A DNA stretch of 64,000 bases from Diphasiastrum complanatum (GCA_029204225.1 CM055101.1:38483374-38547373); one strand, 5' to 3'; shown: positions 36,604-50,120, counted from the first letter of the stretch. Program-made: numbers and translations. The notes: generated by a model from the sequence alone, not told the origin.

Positions 36604-38195
36604 TCATCTAACTGATTGCTGCTACTCATGCAATTGAACATCCTCCTGTCACGGACTTGTTGTCATCCTTGCAGCTTGCCCAGCTTGCATCACTATAGTG
36701 GTGCAACTTGAATCCTTTTCCTTCGTTGTCTGCTTTGTAGGTTAATCCCATATTTGGGTACCCTTCGAATATTGTAGAATTCGTTTTGCCATTTGCAAAT
36801 GTGCCATGCTAGAATTGGAAGAGAATTGGCTTAAAGCATAGACAGAGAAAGCCAAATCGGGTCTGGTACAAATTGTAAGGTACATCAGACTATCGATCAG
36901 GTTTTGGTAGAGTATACCTTCCATCTTCTATCTTTCTTCTTTTGTTTTTGAACAATCCTGCTTTGTCAATCTGGCTCCGGCTATCATAGATGTGGCTTTT
37001 TCTTTGCAGTCCATTATTCGATACTGCTTTAGCACTTTTCTGGCATACTTTGACTGACTCAGATGTATTTTTCCTTTCATTCAATTTCTTCTGATCTCCA
37101 ACCCAAGGCATTTTGATGCTTCTCCCAGATCTATGATCTCATAATTTTTAGAAATCTGACTCTTTGTGTCCTTGATTAGAGTCAAAGAATTTTTTATTAT
37201 GAGAGAATCATCCATGAAAATAGTCAGAATCACAAAATCTTTTTCTACTTTTTTTATGTAGACATTTTAGTCTAGTTGTGTAGGATTGAAGTTTATAGAC
37301 TTCAGAAGATTGTCGAACTTCTTGTACCAAGCTCGTGATGCCTGCTTCAGACCATAAATGCATCTTTGCAACCAACAGACATATTGTCGATTGTCAGGGT
37401 CTTCAAATCCTTCAGGCTGCTTCATGAAGATTCCTTCCTCTAGATCTTCGTGGAGAAAGGTTGTCTTTATATCAATCTGGTGAATTTCCAGATTGTTGTG
37501 TAGTGTATGCAAGGAGCAGTCGAATGCTTGTCATCTTGACCATTGGCGAATACATGTCAAAATAGTCGACTCGGTACTTTTGTGTATAGCCCTTTGCAAC
37601 AAGCCTAGCTTTGTAGCATCCAACAATGCCATCTAATTTGATTTTCTTCTTGTATACCCATTTGTAGTCGTTGATCTTTTTGTTTTCAAGCAGTGGCCCT
37701 AGTGTCCATGCCTCGTTTTTCCTCATTGATGTGATTTTTTCTAACATTGTCTGCTTCCAGAATTCTCCTTCTAGACTCTGGACAACTTCTAATATGTAGT
37801 TGGCTCTTCAGTGAAGCTGTAGTACTCAAATTCTGTGTCTTCGCTCCACTGAAGATTGTCAGCAAATCGATCTGGATGTCTTATTTTTTTTATTGACCTT
37901 TTGGGTTCTATTCGTCGTTGCTCGAATGTTTCTGATTCGTGGGGTTGATCTTCGTCTTCTTGCTGCTCTAGAGTCTGGGGCTCAACATTCTGATTTGATG
38001 CTTGTCCTCGATCTCCTTCTTGAGTTTGCAGCAGTGTGAAGATCTCATGGTCTTTTTCATCCTTTAGTCCAGGGAATGTGGACTCATCAAACTTCACATC
38101 TCTACTCGAAATGACCTTCTTCGTGGTTGGATTGTAGAGTCTGTACACTTGAGATCTGTTTGAGTATCCTACCATGATTGTCTGTTCTGATTTTT
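36604..38195 (-). pseudogene. copia RT-RNase H of main - strand element
   Basis: Read downwards: linker (VYRLYNPTTKKVISSRDVKF, then acidic Gln/Glu-rich sequence). RT with [80 protein letters not shown], a stop at about 37268, LTIFMDDSLII (FMDD) and YEIIDLGE. Then IDSLMYLTICTRPDLAFSVY and YSDASWASCKDDNKSVTGGC. RNase H is cut at 36604. Frames change near 37510, 37780 and 37110. Confidence 0.92.
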
Positions 38196-39300
38196 CATCG
38201 AACTTGTTTTTTTTTTTTTTGGAATGTGCTTGTATGTTGCACGTCTGAATACACGTACGTATGACAGATCAGACTTTCTACCAGTTCATATCTCGTACGG
38301 TGTCTTGCTTTCAAGGCTATCATTGTTGATCTGTTCTGCAGGTGTACTGTTGCAGCTATTGCCTCAACCCAAAATTGGCTCGGCAATCAAACATGTGTCA
38401 TCATGCATCTGGCTCCTTCGACTAGCGTCATGTTTCTCCTTTCTGTGACACCATTATATTTGGCTGTGTACGTAGGAGTGAATTGATGCTCTATCCCCTG
38501 TTCTTGGCAGAATTTAGAAATTTTTGTGCTCTTGTACTCACCTCCATTATCAGATCTAATGATCTGAATCTTCTCTGAGGTGTGTCTCTCTGCAAATGCC
38601 ACAAAATTTTTGAAAGAGTCAAACACTTCAGATTTCTTCTTTAGGTAGTAGATCATTGTCATTCGGCTATAATCATCAATGAACATCATGAAATACCTCA
38701 ATCCTGAGAGCGAAACCACTTTCATCGATCCATAGACATCTGAGTGGACGAGGTCAAAAAATTCTTTGGCTCTTTTTTCCTCATGTGTGAATGGATTCCG
38801 ATGTTGTTTGCCTTTCTGACAAGCTTCACAGAACTCAGTATCAGGTCTGGATATCTTCAGACCTGTGACTATATCTTTCTTGCTCATGTTATATAGGCTC
38901 TTCATGTTCAGATGATACATTCTTCTGTGCCACAACCGATCTTTATTTTCTAATGCATTTAATATGCTATTAGAATTGTTGATTATCTTGGCTTGGTAGA
39001 GATTTCCTTCTCTACATCCAATTGTTAGTAATTTGTTTGTTGTTTTTTCGATCATTTGGCATGTATTGCCATCAAATAGAACTCAAATTTCAAGATCTGC
39101 CATCATGGAGACTGATAGCAGGTCTTTTCTCAATAAAGGTATGTAGAGTGCTCCTAGCAGCTCTGCTTGACTTGACAGTGTTCGCACCTGTAGAGTCTTA
39201 ATGCCCTTGACATCGTGTCGGCTCCCATCACCTAAAATCACTACCCTATTGTTTTCAAATTCTCTGAAGTTGATCAAGATTCTTTTGTTGTAGGTGATGT
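38196..39300 (-). pseudogene. copia integrase of main - strand element
   Basis: A nearly intact 222-codon stretch (39055-38387). Zinc module WHRRMYHLN (H..H) and CEACQKGKQHR (C..C), then the DDE core: DLVHSDVYG (D), FIDDYSRMTMIYYLKKKSEV, RSDNGGEY (D), GIEHQFTPTYTAKYNGVTER (E in TERRN). After a stop-frame change at 38387 it continues as MPSQFWVEAIAATVHLQNR. It inserts the cDNA into host DNA in intact relatives. The stretch 39083-39277 (LLGALYIPLLRKDLLSVSMM) is the protease-integrase linker. Confidence 0.93.
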
Positions 39301-40215
39301 GTGAGGTTGCTCTTAAATCAATGACTACATCGTAGTCTTGTTCAGTGTAGCTTGTTTAAGCTTCATCGAATATCGTGAAAGCTTCATGACCTTTGTCTGC
39401 ATCCTTGGACGACTTTGCAACATTTGTCAGCTTTGTTTTTTCTTTTTGGGTTGAATCTGCAATTGTATGCAGAGTGTCCCTTCTTCTTGTAGTGCGTGCA
39501 AGGTATTGTTGGGTTGAACCAGCATCTATCGACTATGTGTCCTGATTTGTGACAATGATCACAGGAAGAAGATTGTTGGTTGTCATTGCCACTACTCAAA
39601 GACTTTGTATTCGTCCTGTCGAATCTGGGCTTGTTCTTGTTTTTCTTCCTTCCCTTTGTGAAAAGAACTTTCTCCTGATCATTGTTTCCTTCTCCTTCAT
39701 CCACCATCACTCTCTCATCAGCGACAAGACTGATTTCTCTCTCGAATGTCATACCTGGTAGACTCAGTATGAGCATTCTCAACGGCTGATAGGACACAGA
39801 TAGGAATTTCATGAAGTACATCAGTTGTTGTGGTGCTGGGACCTGGTGTTCCTTTCCAGATGCAGCGAGTTGAGCGAAGATCATTATGATTTTCTCAACA
39901 TGCTAATCCAACTAGTCTCCATCCCATCGTATGGATTGCAACTGATTGTGAAGATGCATCACTGAAGCGACAGTCCTCACTGCGTACTTCTGTTTTAGTC
40001 TTTTCCATATTGCATGGCTGCTTTCACAATCTTCAATCTGCATGAGTAGTTCTTCGTTGAGGGATGAAACAATGATCGTCATTGCACGCTCATCCTTTCT
40101 GATCCACTCAGCTCTCCTCGGGTCTCCCTCTAGAGGCTGCACCTCTGTGAGTTCAGTCATCGACCATATGCCTTCACCCTTAAAAAGCGTTTTGATTTTG
40201 AATTTCCACACTCTA
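39301..40215 (-). pseudogene. copia gag and protease start of main - strand element
   Basis: Gag from about 40211 (no clear ATG before FKIKTLFKGEGIW; the usual N-terminus lies just above) with WIRKDERAMTIIVSSLNEEL, AIWKRLKQKYAVRTVASVMH, two stops near 39912, then LPGMTFEREISL. A CCHC zinc knuckle CDHCHKSGHIVDRC is followed by a second, damaged one (CTHYKKKGHSAYNC, second Cys is Tyr). The protease begins after 39384 as DLRATSHITYN, where DSGATSH has become DLRATSH. Gag and PR are in different frames. Confidence 0.9.
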
Positions 40216-40300
40216 TAGTTTCTGCCATCAAGACTGATTGCTATTCTCGTCTGTAGTTGCCTAGAGAATCACTGTTTAGATATCAGTAGTGATAACCTTA

Positions 40301-40314
40301 GGGCTCTAATACCA
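40301..40314 (-). promoter_or_regulatory. primer binding site of main copia
   Basis: The - strand reads TGGTATTAGAGCCC, the common copia variant of the initiator-Met tRNA site, directly adjacent to a - strand sequence ending CGCGACA, the LTR end. It lies about 90 bases before gag, as expected. Confidence 0.85.
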
Positions 40315-41240
40315 TGTCGCGAATGTTGTTACATGAACTGATCATTTTTTGCAAACAGATTCTTTTCAAATTCATTTAGTTTTCTCTTGCAAAAGCTTTT
40401 AAGATCCTAGGCATACAACTACACATCATAGAACATAAATCATTCTAGCAATCAAGACAATGAAAAACAAAGAGATGGGGAAGAGAACAATTGTATTATC
40501 AGTTTTTGAGTTTGGAACGAGATGATCAATGTCTCGCTTATTGGCAGTTTGACACTCAGTTCAATTGCTATGTGCTCGTGGGCAAACTTTCATGCACAAC
40601 TATTTTCGTCTCTCTATATTCTTCTATTCCGCTCTTCTTGCTTTTTGTGTTGATCCAAAAATTATGTATATGTTTCCACTGTGTAGAGCTTACAAGATTG
40701 CTAAACAAAGAATTGCAAGACAAGTAAACGCTAATCAACTAGTTAGTTATTCTCTGTTATGGCTAACTATTTCAGTTGAGTGTGAAGTACAATACGCCAC
40801 GCTCGTTGAGCTGCCAGTTGGCAGTGCAAATTGTTTTTCTTTGTGTCGTTTCATTTCGTTTCGTGCTTTAGGGTTTTCGAGGTATGTTCGCCCTTCGACC
40901 TTCGCTTTGCTTCGCTTCGTGACAAAGTTGCAGGAGTTCACAATTTCACTTGAGCATTGTTTGGCATACTACACAACGCATTCCAGCAAGAGAAACTTTG
41001 TCTCTTACAAATTGAATTGATGAGTAGTACTTACTAGCAAATACTTCTAACTATATTTCTCTGTGTCTGACCTTAGAGGTCTGATTAACTCAACTCATCT
41101 CACTTACTAGTGAATGGCATTTCATCCTCACATTCAACACTCAATCAATCAATCTATCTTTTTTTCTTTATTTGTCTGTCACCTCCCTGTATGTAATCAT
41201 CGTTTTTCCATTCACACTCTATATATAGGATCAAAGGAAG
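40315..41240 (-). repeat. 5' LTR of main copia (far edge uncertain)
   Basis: In + direction starts TGTCGCGAATG next to the primer site. A TATATATAGAG on the - strand near 41220-41230 could be the promoter, with the (CT)n array further upstream. The open frames inside (40491-41020) have no protein similarity. No second LTR copy was found at the 3' side (36604), which is consistent with the truncation there. Confidence 0.5.
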
Positions 41241-41339
41241 AAAGTGGTCTTTAATGTTAATGAATGATTACAAGAACTACTTAACCCACTATCTACTGCA
41301 TTTAGTTTGTTGTCTGCTTCGTCCGTGGTGTCAGTCCGT

Positions 41340-42480
<1,141 letters not shown>

Positions 42481-43690
42481 TTTTCCAACAGATCACCATG
42501 GCAAAATACTATATTGGACTGCCTAAAAAGATCAAATTCGGTATGAAACAATTAACATCCTATGCGTCACTTACACAACTCTGTAAGGATGTTGCCATGA
42601 TGAAATTGTAGATCTCCCGTGGGATGTTGGGTTTTTCCTATCACATTGCTGAATCATCAGATTGGAAATCAGAGGAACAAAAGTCATCAACAAGCGATGA
42701 TCAAACAAGAGTGAAACCCTATGAAAGCCAACTAAGTGCAGTAACAAGCAAATCAAGTGCAGCAAAAGACCAAGAACTTTGCACTTCAAGTTCAGACTGT
42801 CAACAAACTTATGCTTGCACAGTCAAGTTTCTTAAAAAAGACAAATGTACCTTCTACTTCGGAGATCATCCAAGTACAAGGTGTTCAATCAAGAATCTAT
42901 GCTTCTTACAAGGGCAAAATGCAGAGGAACAAATTCGACGACAAGATCCAGAGGTTCAAGGGTCACAAGTAGAATCAAGCCGACAAGGAGCTCATCTGAA
43001 AGATGGATGTTAGGTAAATCCATCAACATCATGAGTTTCTTCTACAACCATGGCAAGGTGGAAGTATTGGTCATATCATCTTGCATGTCACCAAACTCAA
43101 TGGAGGACCATAATAGCCAACTAGTCTATTTTGTGAAAAATCCTAAGGGACATCTAATACCGATGTATGTTTATCAACTCAAAGGCGATGACATACTGCA
43201 CTCAGTTAGGTGCTATGGATGTGGAGGAAAACATCGTCGTGTTGAATGTCCACATCGAGGGGATCCATCAACATTTGATCCCTCGTGTTCACAATGAAGA
43301 GTTAACCATCCATGCCGAGATTGTCCGTTGCGCCCACAATTAGCAAGGAGGCATTTGGTTTATATAGATTGACATGCACCTATGGTGACTCTTCCACCTC
43401 TCGATAGAATGCACTATAAAAGAAAAATCCTAGTGCCACCAAGTTTTGAAACGAGTGAGAAAGAAAACAATCTAACAAAAGTCCCAAATAATGCAGAGAT
43501 ACCCTTGGACAAACACGTAACACCATCACAAAAGACAGAGCTGGTAGAATCTATCAAGCCACTGATCATTGAGGAAGTCAAAATTTTGGCAACTGAGGAA
43601 GTCTGGCAGGTTCTATCAGAACTCTTGTCGCAATCAATGCACAAATTAATTAGTGATGAATTACAAAAGGGACCTGTGGTAACATAGTGA
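42481..43690 (+). pseudogene. Ty3/gypsy gag remnant
   Basis: Pieces in shifting frames: a Gln/Ser-rich part, then KCRGTNST...RIKPTRSS, and an open stretch ending at 43297. That stretch has LVYFVKNPKGHLIPMYVYQL and the zinc knuckle CYGCGGKHRRVECP, close in form to CFACGENHRVVEC at 20050. Downstream, 43382-43687 is open and charged (ESIKPLIIEEVKILATEEVW, LLSQSMHKLISDELQKGPVV). The capsid domain is not recognisable. It is a relative of the 18813-24362 element. Confidence 0.65.
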
Positions 43691-44520
43691 CTTGAAGACA
43701 ATTCAACACAAGATCTGAGAAAAAGCGCAGTCACGCAGCCTTCAAATGAGAAGTGCAATGACTAGGGAAAGACTAAGGTTGAGGATTGCCCTTCAACAAG
43801 CAGGATTTAGCCAAAGTCTAATTGTTCCACAATGCAACAGATCCCCAAACCAATGCCAAATCAGGGTGTAACAGTACTCCAAAGGCCAAATCCAGGGATT
43901 CCAAGCCCAAATAGACCTTTAGTCCACAGCAAGAGCCAGTGCTTCAAGTATCAAGGCCTTGTCCTCAAGCTGTACTATTGACTGCTAAAGAAAGTCTTCA
44001 AGTGTAGGCTTATTATGAGCACTTGGATAGACCAAGCAATCAACAAACCATGTCATATCCGCAATACCAATTGAGGGAAAGCACGACAATACCATTGGGA
44101 GTAGTTGCATCAATCTATGAGAATCCATTATATCAGCAAGATTTATCTTAGGATACTCTGATGGAATACATCGACTACCCATTTGTCGATGAACAAGGTT
44201 ATCCGGAATGGCCGTATTGTTGAAAATCTAGCAAGTCCAAGTTCTTGTTGATCATCATCATCTAATAAAGCCTTAGGTTTTACGTAAGCGAATTCTATCC
44301 ACACTTTTTCTGAAGCATCCATGTCCCAACAATAAGCGGACTGACAACAGCTCTCCTCCATGACAAATCCATGCAAGTGGCAAGAGATCGGCACTACTTT
44401 GGGCCGAGGACCATGTTGTGGGTATTTCTTGTACATAAATAAACAAGTGGATCCCACCACTTAAAATACTATTGGCCAAGCCTTACCTAGTGGGCCTCGC
44501 CACAGTACATTGTACAGTTA
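43691..44520. other. unassigned, possibly gag linker and other sequence
   Basis: 43750-44200 reads as broken Gln/Pro-rich sequence, as in linker parts of gag-protease. A - strand open frame 44143-44460 contains CHLHGFVMEESCCQSAYCWD and KVWIEFAYVKPKALLDDDDQ, which looks coding but is unknown to me. It may be a captured fragment. Confidence 0.3.
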
Positions 44521-44524
44521 GAAT

Positions 44525-44920
44525 TATAAGTGTGAGGGCACTGGCATCTGGCATGTGTAAGCCCAACCCAATGAGCACATTGCTAGTTGTTGTGAGTTGT
44601 TCCATAGAGACTTGGGCCCTAGGTGTAAATAAATAAGTTTGAGGCCCAAGTTCACAAAGTCAAGTTGAAAAATAAAGAATCTAAGTTGCACAAAGTAAGA
44701 CCCACACAATTCATGTGACTTGTCTTGTGCTTTCTTAGAACCTTTAGATTTAAGTTGTGTTTCTTTGAAAGGCTTGGATTAGAATCCTTGCCCAATGAAG
44801 TGGCCAATCAAAGTGAAGGAGGCTCACCTTGGGAATCTATAAAAGAGAATCCTTTCCTTTCTATTGTATCTCAATTCTATTTCTAATAAAGTTTTACCAT
44901 TTCATTCAAGCTCTCTCTCT
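44525..44920 (+). repeat. LTR-like sequence with TATA box
   Basis: Shares GGCATCTGGCATGTGTAAG and a later TCTATAAAAGAG (near 44836) with 30894-31375, in the same order. It is followed by CTCAATTCTATTTCTAATAAAG, a good polyadenylation-type context. Most likely a solo or truncated LTR. Confidence 0.5.
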
Positions 44921-44926
44921 TTCTTT

Positions 44927-45240
<314 letters not shown>

Positions 45241-46407
45241 ACTTCGGCTCTCCTCTCTCTTTTTTTGCTATGCAAGTGAAGGTGGGGTTGACGCTCCTAG
45301 CGTTCGGACCCTATGCTACATTGACAACACAATGATTGTGCATACATAGAGTAATGAGCACTCAAGAAAACTCACCAGTGATTTAATGATTATAGCACAT
45401 AAGAAGCTGAAAAGCGTACAACTTGGACAAACTTAATAGATATGAGAATCTATATGAGTGCCCTTATTTAAGACAAATATTAGAGTGCCATGTGCACCCT
45501 TTTGCCACATCTACAATATGAGAAATCATAATACAAATGACTACAGATACACCTTATAAATCAAAATTGCTTGACTTAACAATCCAATAGTACAAAATCT
45601 GTCTATTTTGGCACAACATCAAGGTGTCTTACCTTAAACCACTCCCAATATGGCCTTACAACTCATCCCACCTAGAATGCAAAAATGGTCACTATATAGA
45701 GGTAGATACAAAATGTTCTTGTGCACTTCATAGATTGGAAAAAAAGTGATTTGATTTAAATATTTTTCAATCAACTACATGGTATAGGATTCAAAGGTCT
45801 CATCAAGTGTTACAGATGTAGAGAGAATCATAGGATTCCTGAGTGCCCTCATGATCTTCAAGACAAATTTGTGTACCCATGTGTCAAGGTTGCATGTACA
45901 CCCACCCATATCTAACATATCCTCTGTGAAAGGGTAAACAAGATCCTGAAGGAAAAGCAACCATGCCACTTAACTTTGTAATGTGGTGGAAATACCAAAT
46001 ATGCCAAACATATCAGTGTTCATTCAAACAAGAGCACAAAAATGCCAAGACCAAAAGTTCACCAAGCAAACCAATGCAAAAGTCATCAATGATAGCTCTG
46101 GATATTTATATGTCAAAGAATATCCCAATCCAATAGATGAGCAAGCTACTTTTAGATGCATCAAAGAGTGGTAAATGAAGCACAAGCACAACATCTAGCC
46201 AATGAGGCAATCTCAATTTCAATGCCATGTTGGAGAAAATGACAAACAACATTTTGATTTATAAATAGGAGACTAAAAATGGACATACAATGGTCCTAGT
46301 TGACTTATTGGATGGAGGAGTTGAGTGCAACTAGGAACTCTACTTCAGATGCATTTGACCTAATGGGTGGATTGAAATCATATATTGATAAAATAACTAG
46401 ACCACCT
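45241..46407 (+). other. unassigned, with traces of gypsy gag-protease linker
   Basis: No intact gene. 45983-46170 reads IQTRAQKCQDQKFTKQTNAK and LYVKEYPNPIDEQATFRCIK. 46300-46330 reads VLVDLLDGGVEC, reminiscent of the IDGG protease site at 20812. This suggests the tail of the gypsy remnant at 42481, but the similarity is weak. Confidence 0.3.
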
Positions 46408-46720
46408 CACTACAACATTTTAGAACATTTTTGATCCTAATACCGAGGCATACATGAAAAATAAGTCCTTTTACGCCGGTATATCCAACGGTCTATCCCT
46501 CGATAATAGACACTTGAAATTTGTATTGGGCCCTGAGTAATATTTCGTCCCCTAAAAAAAGAGGTTTTCTTGAGGGATGTTTAGAGGTCCCTCGAAATAT
46601 CCCTCGGGGCCCGAGGTGATTGGCCCTACTCACAAAAGAGTTGTTTCGAGGGCTATTCCAAAGATCATATAGAAAATTTTCCAGAGGATAGTTTCGGGGG
46701 GACAAATTTTTTTTATTAAA
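46408..46720 (+). mobile_element. CACTA (En/Spm) terminus with subterminal repeats
   Basis: CACTACAACA at 46408 is a CACTA terminal inverted repeat start. The following 300 bp carry repeated CCCTCGAAATAT / CCGAGG / TTTCGAGGG words in both orientations, the typical subterminal repeats of a widespread plant CACTA family that bind the transposase accessory protein. The partner end (TGTTGTAGTG) was not found nearby. Preceding bases CCT would be the 3-bp target duplication. Confidence 0.6.
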
Positions 46721-47160
46721 ATTTAGGGCAGAGTGGAACCAATATTATACTGGCTCTATTCTACCCTAAAAATTAACTCCATCAAACCAGAAGAGTCTTT
46801 TTCACCACTTCTTATGAAGTTGGTAAGCAAAATCTTTTTTTTTTGTGTTAATGAAATTACAGTTCATTCAATTAAAGACTAATGAATGACAATAATGGTA
46901 AACAAAATAATCATAAATGAATGGTCCATGTACAAAAATATATTACAAAAATAAATTAGTAAGCACACATATGTATGTGCTAGAATGAAAACTCTAATTA
47001 GATCTAGTTGAGTCATCCTCATCATGGCCATGAACATCGACTCATGTGACTGCAATAGATGAGATTGGGACTGCGATATTTGCATGCAAGCAACGAATAT
47101 GAATAAGTTCTCTGAGAAATGTGGTGAGAGTGAGAGTCAAACTATATGAATGTAGTAAAG
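46721..47160. other. unassigned stretch
   Basis: AT-rich, no gene. It may be internal to the CACTA element that begins at 46408. Confidence 0.3.
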
Positions 47161-47454
47161 TTAAAATCTATTTTGAAGCCATACCTTGGAAGCAGCATCC
47201 CAATCGATTGTCACTTCTCGTTTCTCCAATAATTCGAGTAACGATTGCATATTGTTAGCATATGCATATTTCGGCACCCACAGCGACTGGTCTAAAAATG
47301 TGTCTATGTCCAAGGGTGGAATATTGATCTGGCCGGTCTGGAGATTGAAAAAGAGAAAGGTCTGTTGCAGGCTGGCCTGATCAAGTGTTCGAGAAGGGTC
47401 ATAAGGGAGCTCCTCAAGCATGTAAGGGTGGTAGATGTTTGGTTGTGACAACAC
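47161..47454 (-). CDS. unrecognised exon-like segment
   Basis: The - strand is open for 97 codons. The part ILI...FFNLQTGQINIPPLDIDTF, SLWVPKYAYANNMQSLLELL, EKREVTIDWDAASK is followed by GTATGG at about 47186, a plausible splice donor. Codon content looks protein-like. No family recognised. It could be an exon of a transposon gene on the - strand. Confidence 0.3.
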   Translation of the reverse strand: MLSQPNIYHPYMLEELPYDPSRTLDQASLQQTFLFFNLQTGQINIPPLDIDTFLDQSLWVPKYAYANNMQSLLELLEKREVTIDWDAASKVWLQNRF

Positions 47455-47729
47455 TCACGGGTTTGTGCTATGACTACATTGTAGCAATGTGCCAAGAGGT
47501 GGTGAGAAAAAATATTTGGCTTGGGTTGATGCCTGAGGAGTTGTTGAATGTCATCTTGGAGTTGGAGGGAAAGAAAAACCATGAGTGGCTTCAAGTGCTT
47601 AACATGTGTAGCAGATTTTCCTATCCACCGTCAATCCTAGATCTAAGCACCTACAAAGCATCAAGCGATGAAGAGGATTCTAATATGTCATGCAAAAGTT
47701 TATTCCCATTGCATGAAATAGTTTTGTGA
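47442..47729 (+). CDS. unrecognised + strand coding-like segment
   Basis: Open frame with VVTTLTGLCYDYIVAMCQEV, VRKNIWLGLMPEELLNVILE, NHEWLQVLNMCSRFSYPPSI, and an acidic end (SSDEEDSNMS). Overlaps the opposite-strand open segment only slightly at 47442-47454, so a rearrangement joint may lie there. No family recognised and no start codon assigned. Confidence 0.25.
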   Translation, partial: VVTTLTGLCYDYIVAMCQEVVRKNIWLGLMPEELLNVILELEGKKNHEWLQVLNMCSRFSYPPSILDLSTYKASSDEEDSNMSCKSLFPLHEIVL

Positions 47730-48063
47730 GTCTACAATTCGATCTTTACTTGCTTTCGCAGCTATTATAACTGACGCATGTATATATACATAACTTTAAC
47801 ACACTATTGATAAGTAAGTGAGAAGAACATGAATGCATGACATCAAAGTCAGTCATTGGAAGCGTGATTCAGAGTTCCTCTGAGAACTCTGTTGTATCAA
47901 AATTATCTGATTCCATAGGGTCAAATATTCTAGAGAGAGTGAAAGTAATTCAAGAAGTAGAGATAGTACTCAATCTATAACTAGCATAGTAACATCCACA
48001 AGAACACATGTAGCAAATATCCACACACAATATAAAGGAGGACGCGCGGGAAAAAAAAAATTC
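47730..48063. other. unassigned stretch
   Basis: No gene is seen. On the - strand an ATG-led run MESDNFDTTEFSEEL is followed by a stop (about 47920-47875). Confidence 0.3.
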
Positions 48064-48209
48064 ACGTGGATATAGCCATGGATTGGCATGGATATCTGCG
48101 TGGATATTGGCGCGTGGATTATCCATGCGTGGATGTTCCACGCAAGTGTCATTTCCGGCAGCAGATTGGCTGGATCTCGAGAAATTCAAACTGCGTGGAT
48201 TATCCACGC
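48064..48209. repeat. GCGTGGAT palindrome cluster 2
   Basis: Contains 48112-48128 (GCGTGGATTATCCATGC), the overlapping 48127-48143 (GCGTGGATGTTCCACGC) and the perfect 48193-48209 (GCGTGGATTATCCACGC, 8-bp arms, one central base). Extra half-sites GCGTGGATAT and CACGTGGATAT lie between. Again preceded by a run of about ten A. Confidence 0.9.
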
Positions 48210-48309
48210 CAACTTCCGAAGAGCAATATACTATATCACAATCCTCAACCAAATTGGAGTACATCACTATTACAAATAAAAAAATTATGACATGAATCAA
48301 TATACATAC

Positions 48310-48650
48310 ATGTGATGGATCAATAGGCGGTCTACGTCGACTGATGGAAGAGCTTGAAGATGAACTAGTCACCTGTGATAGAGCTCAATTCTTTTTTCTT
48401 TCTCTAAATCACATCGAGGTACGATAATTTTTCTAAAATTCATAATTCCAATCAAATTTCATTGTAAGAATAAATTTGCAAGAAAAATTATACACTCATA
48501 TTGAAATAACAAATAAAGTGCAATTGATGTCAATATCAATAACAATATATACCTGCTGTTGCGATCATGAGATGAATTGCTATCTGATGATGATGACATC
48601 ATCGATGACATATACACACTGTAGCCAGTTACTCTATACCACATCATAAG
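48310..48650 (-). other. possible two-exon Ser-rich coding start
   Basis: On the - strand an ATG-led stretch at about 48647-48556 reads VTGYSVYMSSMMSSSSDSN and reaches a donor AGCAG|GTATAT. About 180 bases lower, GTGACTAG ends and TCATCTTCAAGC continues the frame as SSSSSISRRRPPIDPSH with a donor CAT|GTATGT at about 48311. Joined, this gives an open Ser-rich N-terminus. Against it: the putative intron contains the bases that read as gypsy integrase tail on the other strand. The first exon recurs in repeat copy 1 (24460-24560), where exon 2 is absent. Confidence 0.25.
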
Positions 48651-50120
48651 TAATCATTATGAGACCGTATGTACTGAACAAATGTAATAAAATCTGTTAA
48701 AGACATGCCAACATCTAATCCATGTATATTCTACTTATGCTTAATGTAAATCTAATATTCTAGTAACATTGTTATCAAGAAAATTGCTTGGCTGGGGCAA
48801 CACATGTCGAGCAATCAAAATGAGGTTCATACTGACAAATGTTAAACATCAGTAGATAGTGCGCGTAGGCCTATCTCAACTAATTTAAAGACCACATAGC
48901 AGTCAATGTTCCAAGCTTTTAGTTTGAACTCTTGTCCAAGATGAGTGATGACCTCACTCAATCTTTCTTTCAAGATGGAATGATCAAAATCAATCAATCA
49001 GTCATATACTCAATTGATTCATTGCCCACTCAATCACTCATTTGATTAATTAATACTTGGCTTGAGTTAGTTAGGAATAAATCTCTTTGGATTGGCCTAG
49101 TGTGCCATGGTATTTCATGACGAGCAATATGCATTCGCCCTTTCTATCTATGGTTGCTTTGTATGCAAGATGATGTTCCTTAAATCGAAAAGAAAAGACG
49201 AGCAATTGGACAATGTCAATCAATCATATACTAGATAGCACACCATTAATCAACAACTTTATTACAATGCTAAATGATATTTCAACTAATTACTATGATT
49301 TCATATAAGGTTATATAGGTCACACACCATTAATTAAAAAGATATATCATATAGGTCACATATCACTAAGGTTCTCAATATAACATAAATGCTTTTGATC
49401 ATGAATCTAAATGACCCCATGCAACCATTTAAGAGGCCACATGACAAAAGCAAAAATTTTCTATTTGACCATATAATTATGTCATCAAGTTATATCAAAT
49501 CTATGACACCTAGATTATTAATAAACTAAATGTTTTATGACATCACCGATTTGACATAATATTATGTCATAAAATCTTAAAAAAAACCTGTCAAATTACT
49601 TGTTTAATGATAATATGTACTATTTTTTTATCTCATGACTTTGTTTTATATGTCAAATCTCAAGAAAAATAAAATTTATAACAATATAAAACTAGTTTTA
49701 ACAATTAAATACTACCATAATGATCTTTGAATTGATTTTTTTATGTTCCATCATATTAAAAAAATATATTTTATGTCAAATCCTACAATAAAATATTCTG
49801 ATAAAATCTAGAAAAGATTATGAGAATATTGAATGACATTTAAAGCATGCAAGCCCATGTGGGAGACCCTCTCACGTGTGAAGAGAGGAAAAAAAAAACC
49901 GCATGGAACATCCACGCATGGATATCGCGTGGATTATCCACACGTGGATAACTTTTGCATGGATAATCCACGCGAAACTTGAATGCCAATAAAATAGGAT
50001 TTTTCGCAAGCATTCTTGCTCCTCTTAGTTTGCTTTCAAGTTTCATAGATTTTTCCTAATCTAGTATTTATTGTTCTTGCTAGCTATTGCTCTTCCAAGC
50101 TCTATAGATCTTGCTTGCTT
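48388..50120. repeat. 1.7-kb dispersed repeat, copy 2
   Basis: Same orientation and nearly same extent as 24292-25975. It begins at CTCAATTCTTTTTTC, inside what reads as the integrase tail (QFFFLSLNHIEV), although no integrase precedes it here. It ends shortly before a transposase-like gene. Copy 2 has about 40 extra bases near 49172-49212. Confidence 0.9.
49901..49973. repeat. GCGTGGAT palindrome cluster 3
   Basis: 49901-49917 (GCATGGAACATCCACGC), 49927-49943 (GCGTGGATTATCCACAC), 49957-49973 (GCATGGATAATCCACGC). Same order and spacing as cluster 1, as expected from the shared repeat. It lies about 350 bp upstream of the ATG of the transposase-like gene. Confidence 0.9.

Noticed and set aside
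40491-41020. Open frames inside the 5' LTR of the main copia
   Set aside because: Position is LTR; no protein similarity and overlapping frames.
48310-48650. Confident two-exon gene on - strand
   Set aside because: The splice model keeps a frame, but its intron contains integrase-like sequence and copy 1 of the repeat lacks exon 2; kept only as low-confidence feature.
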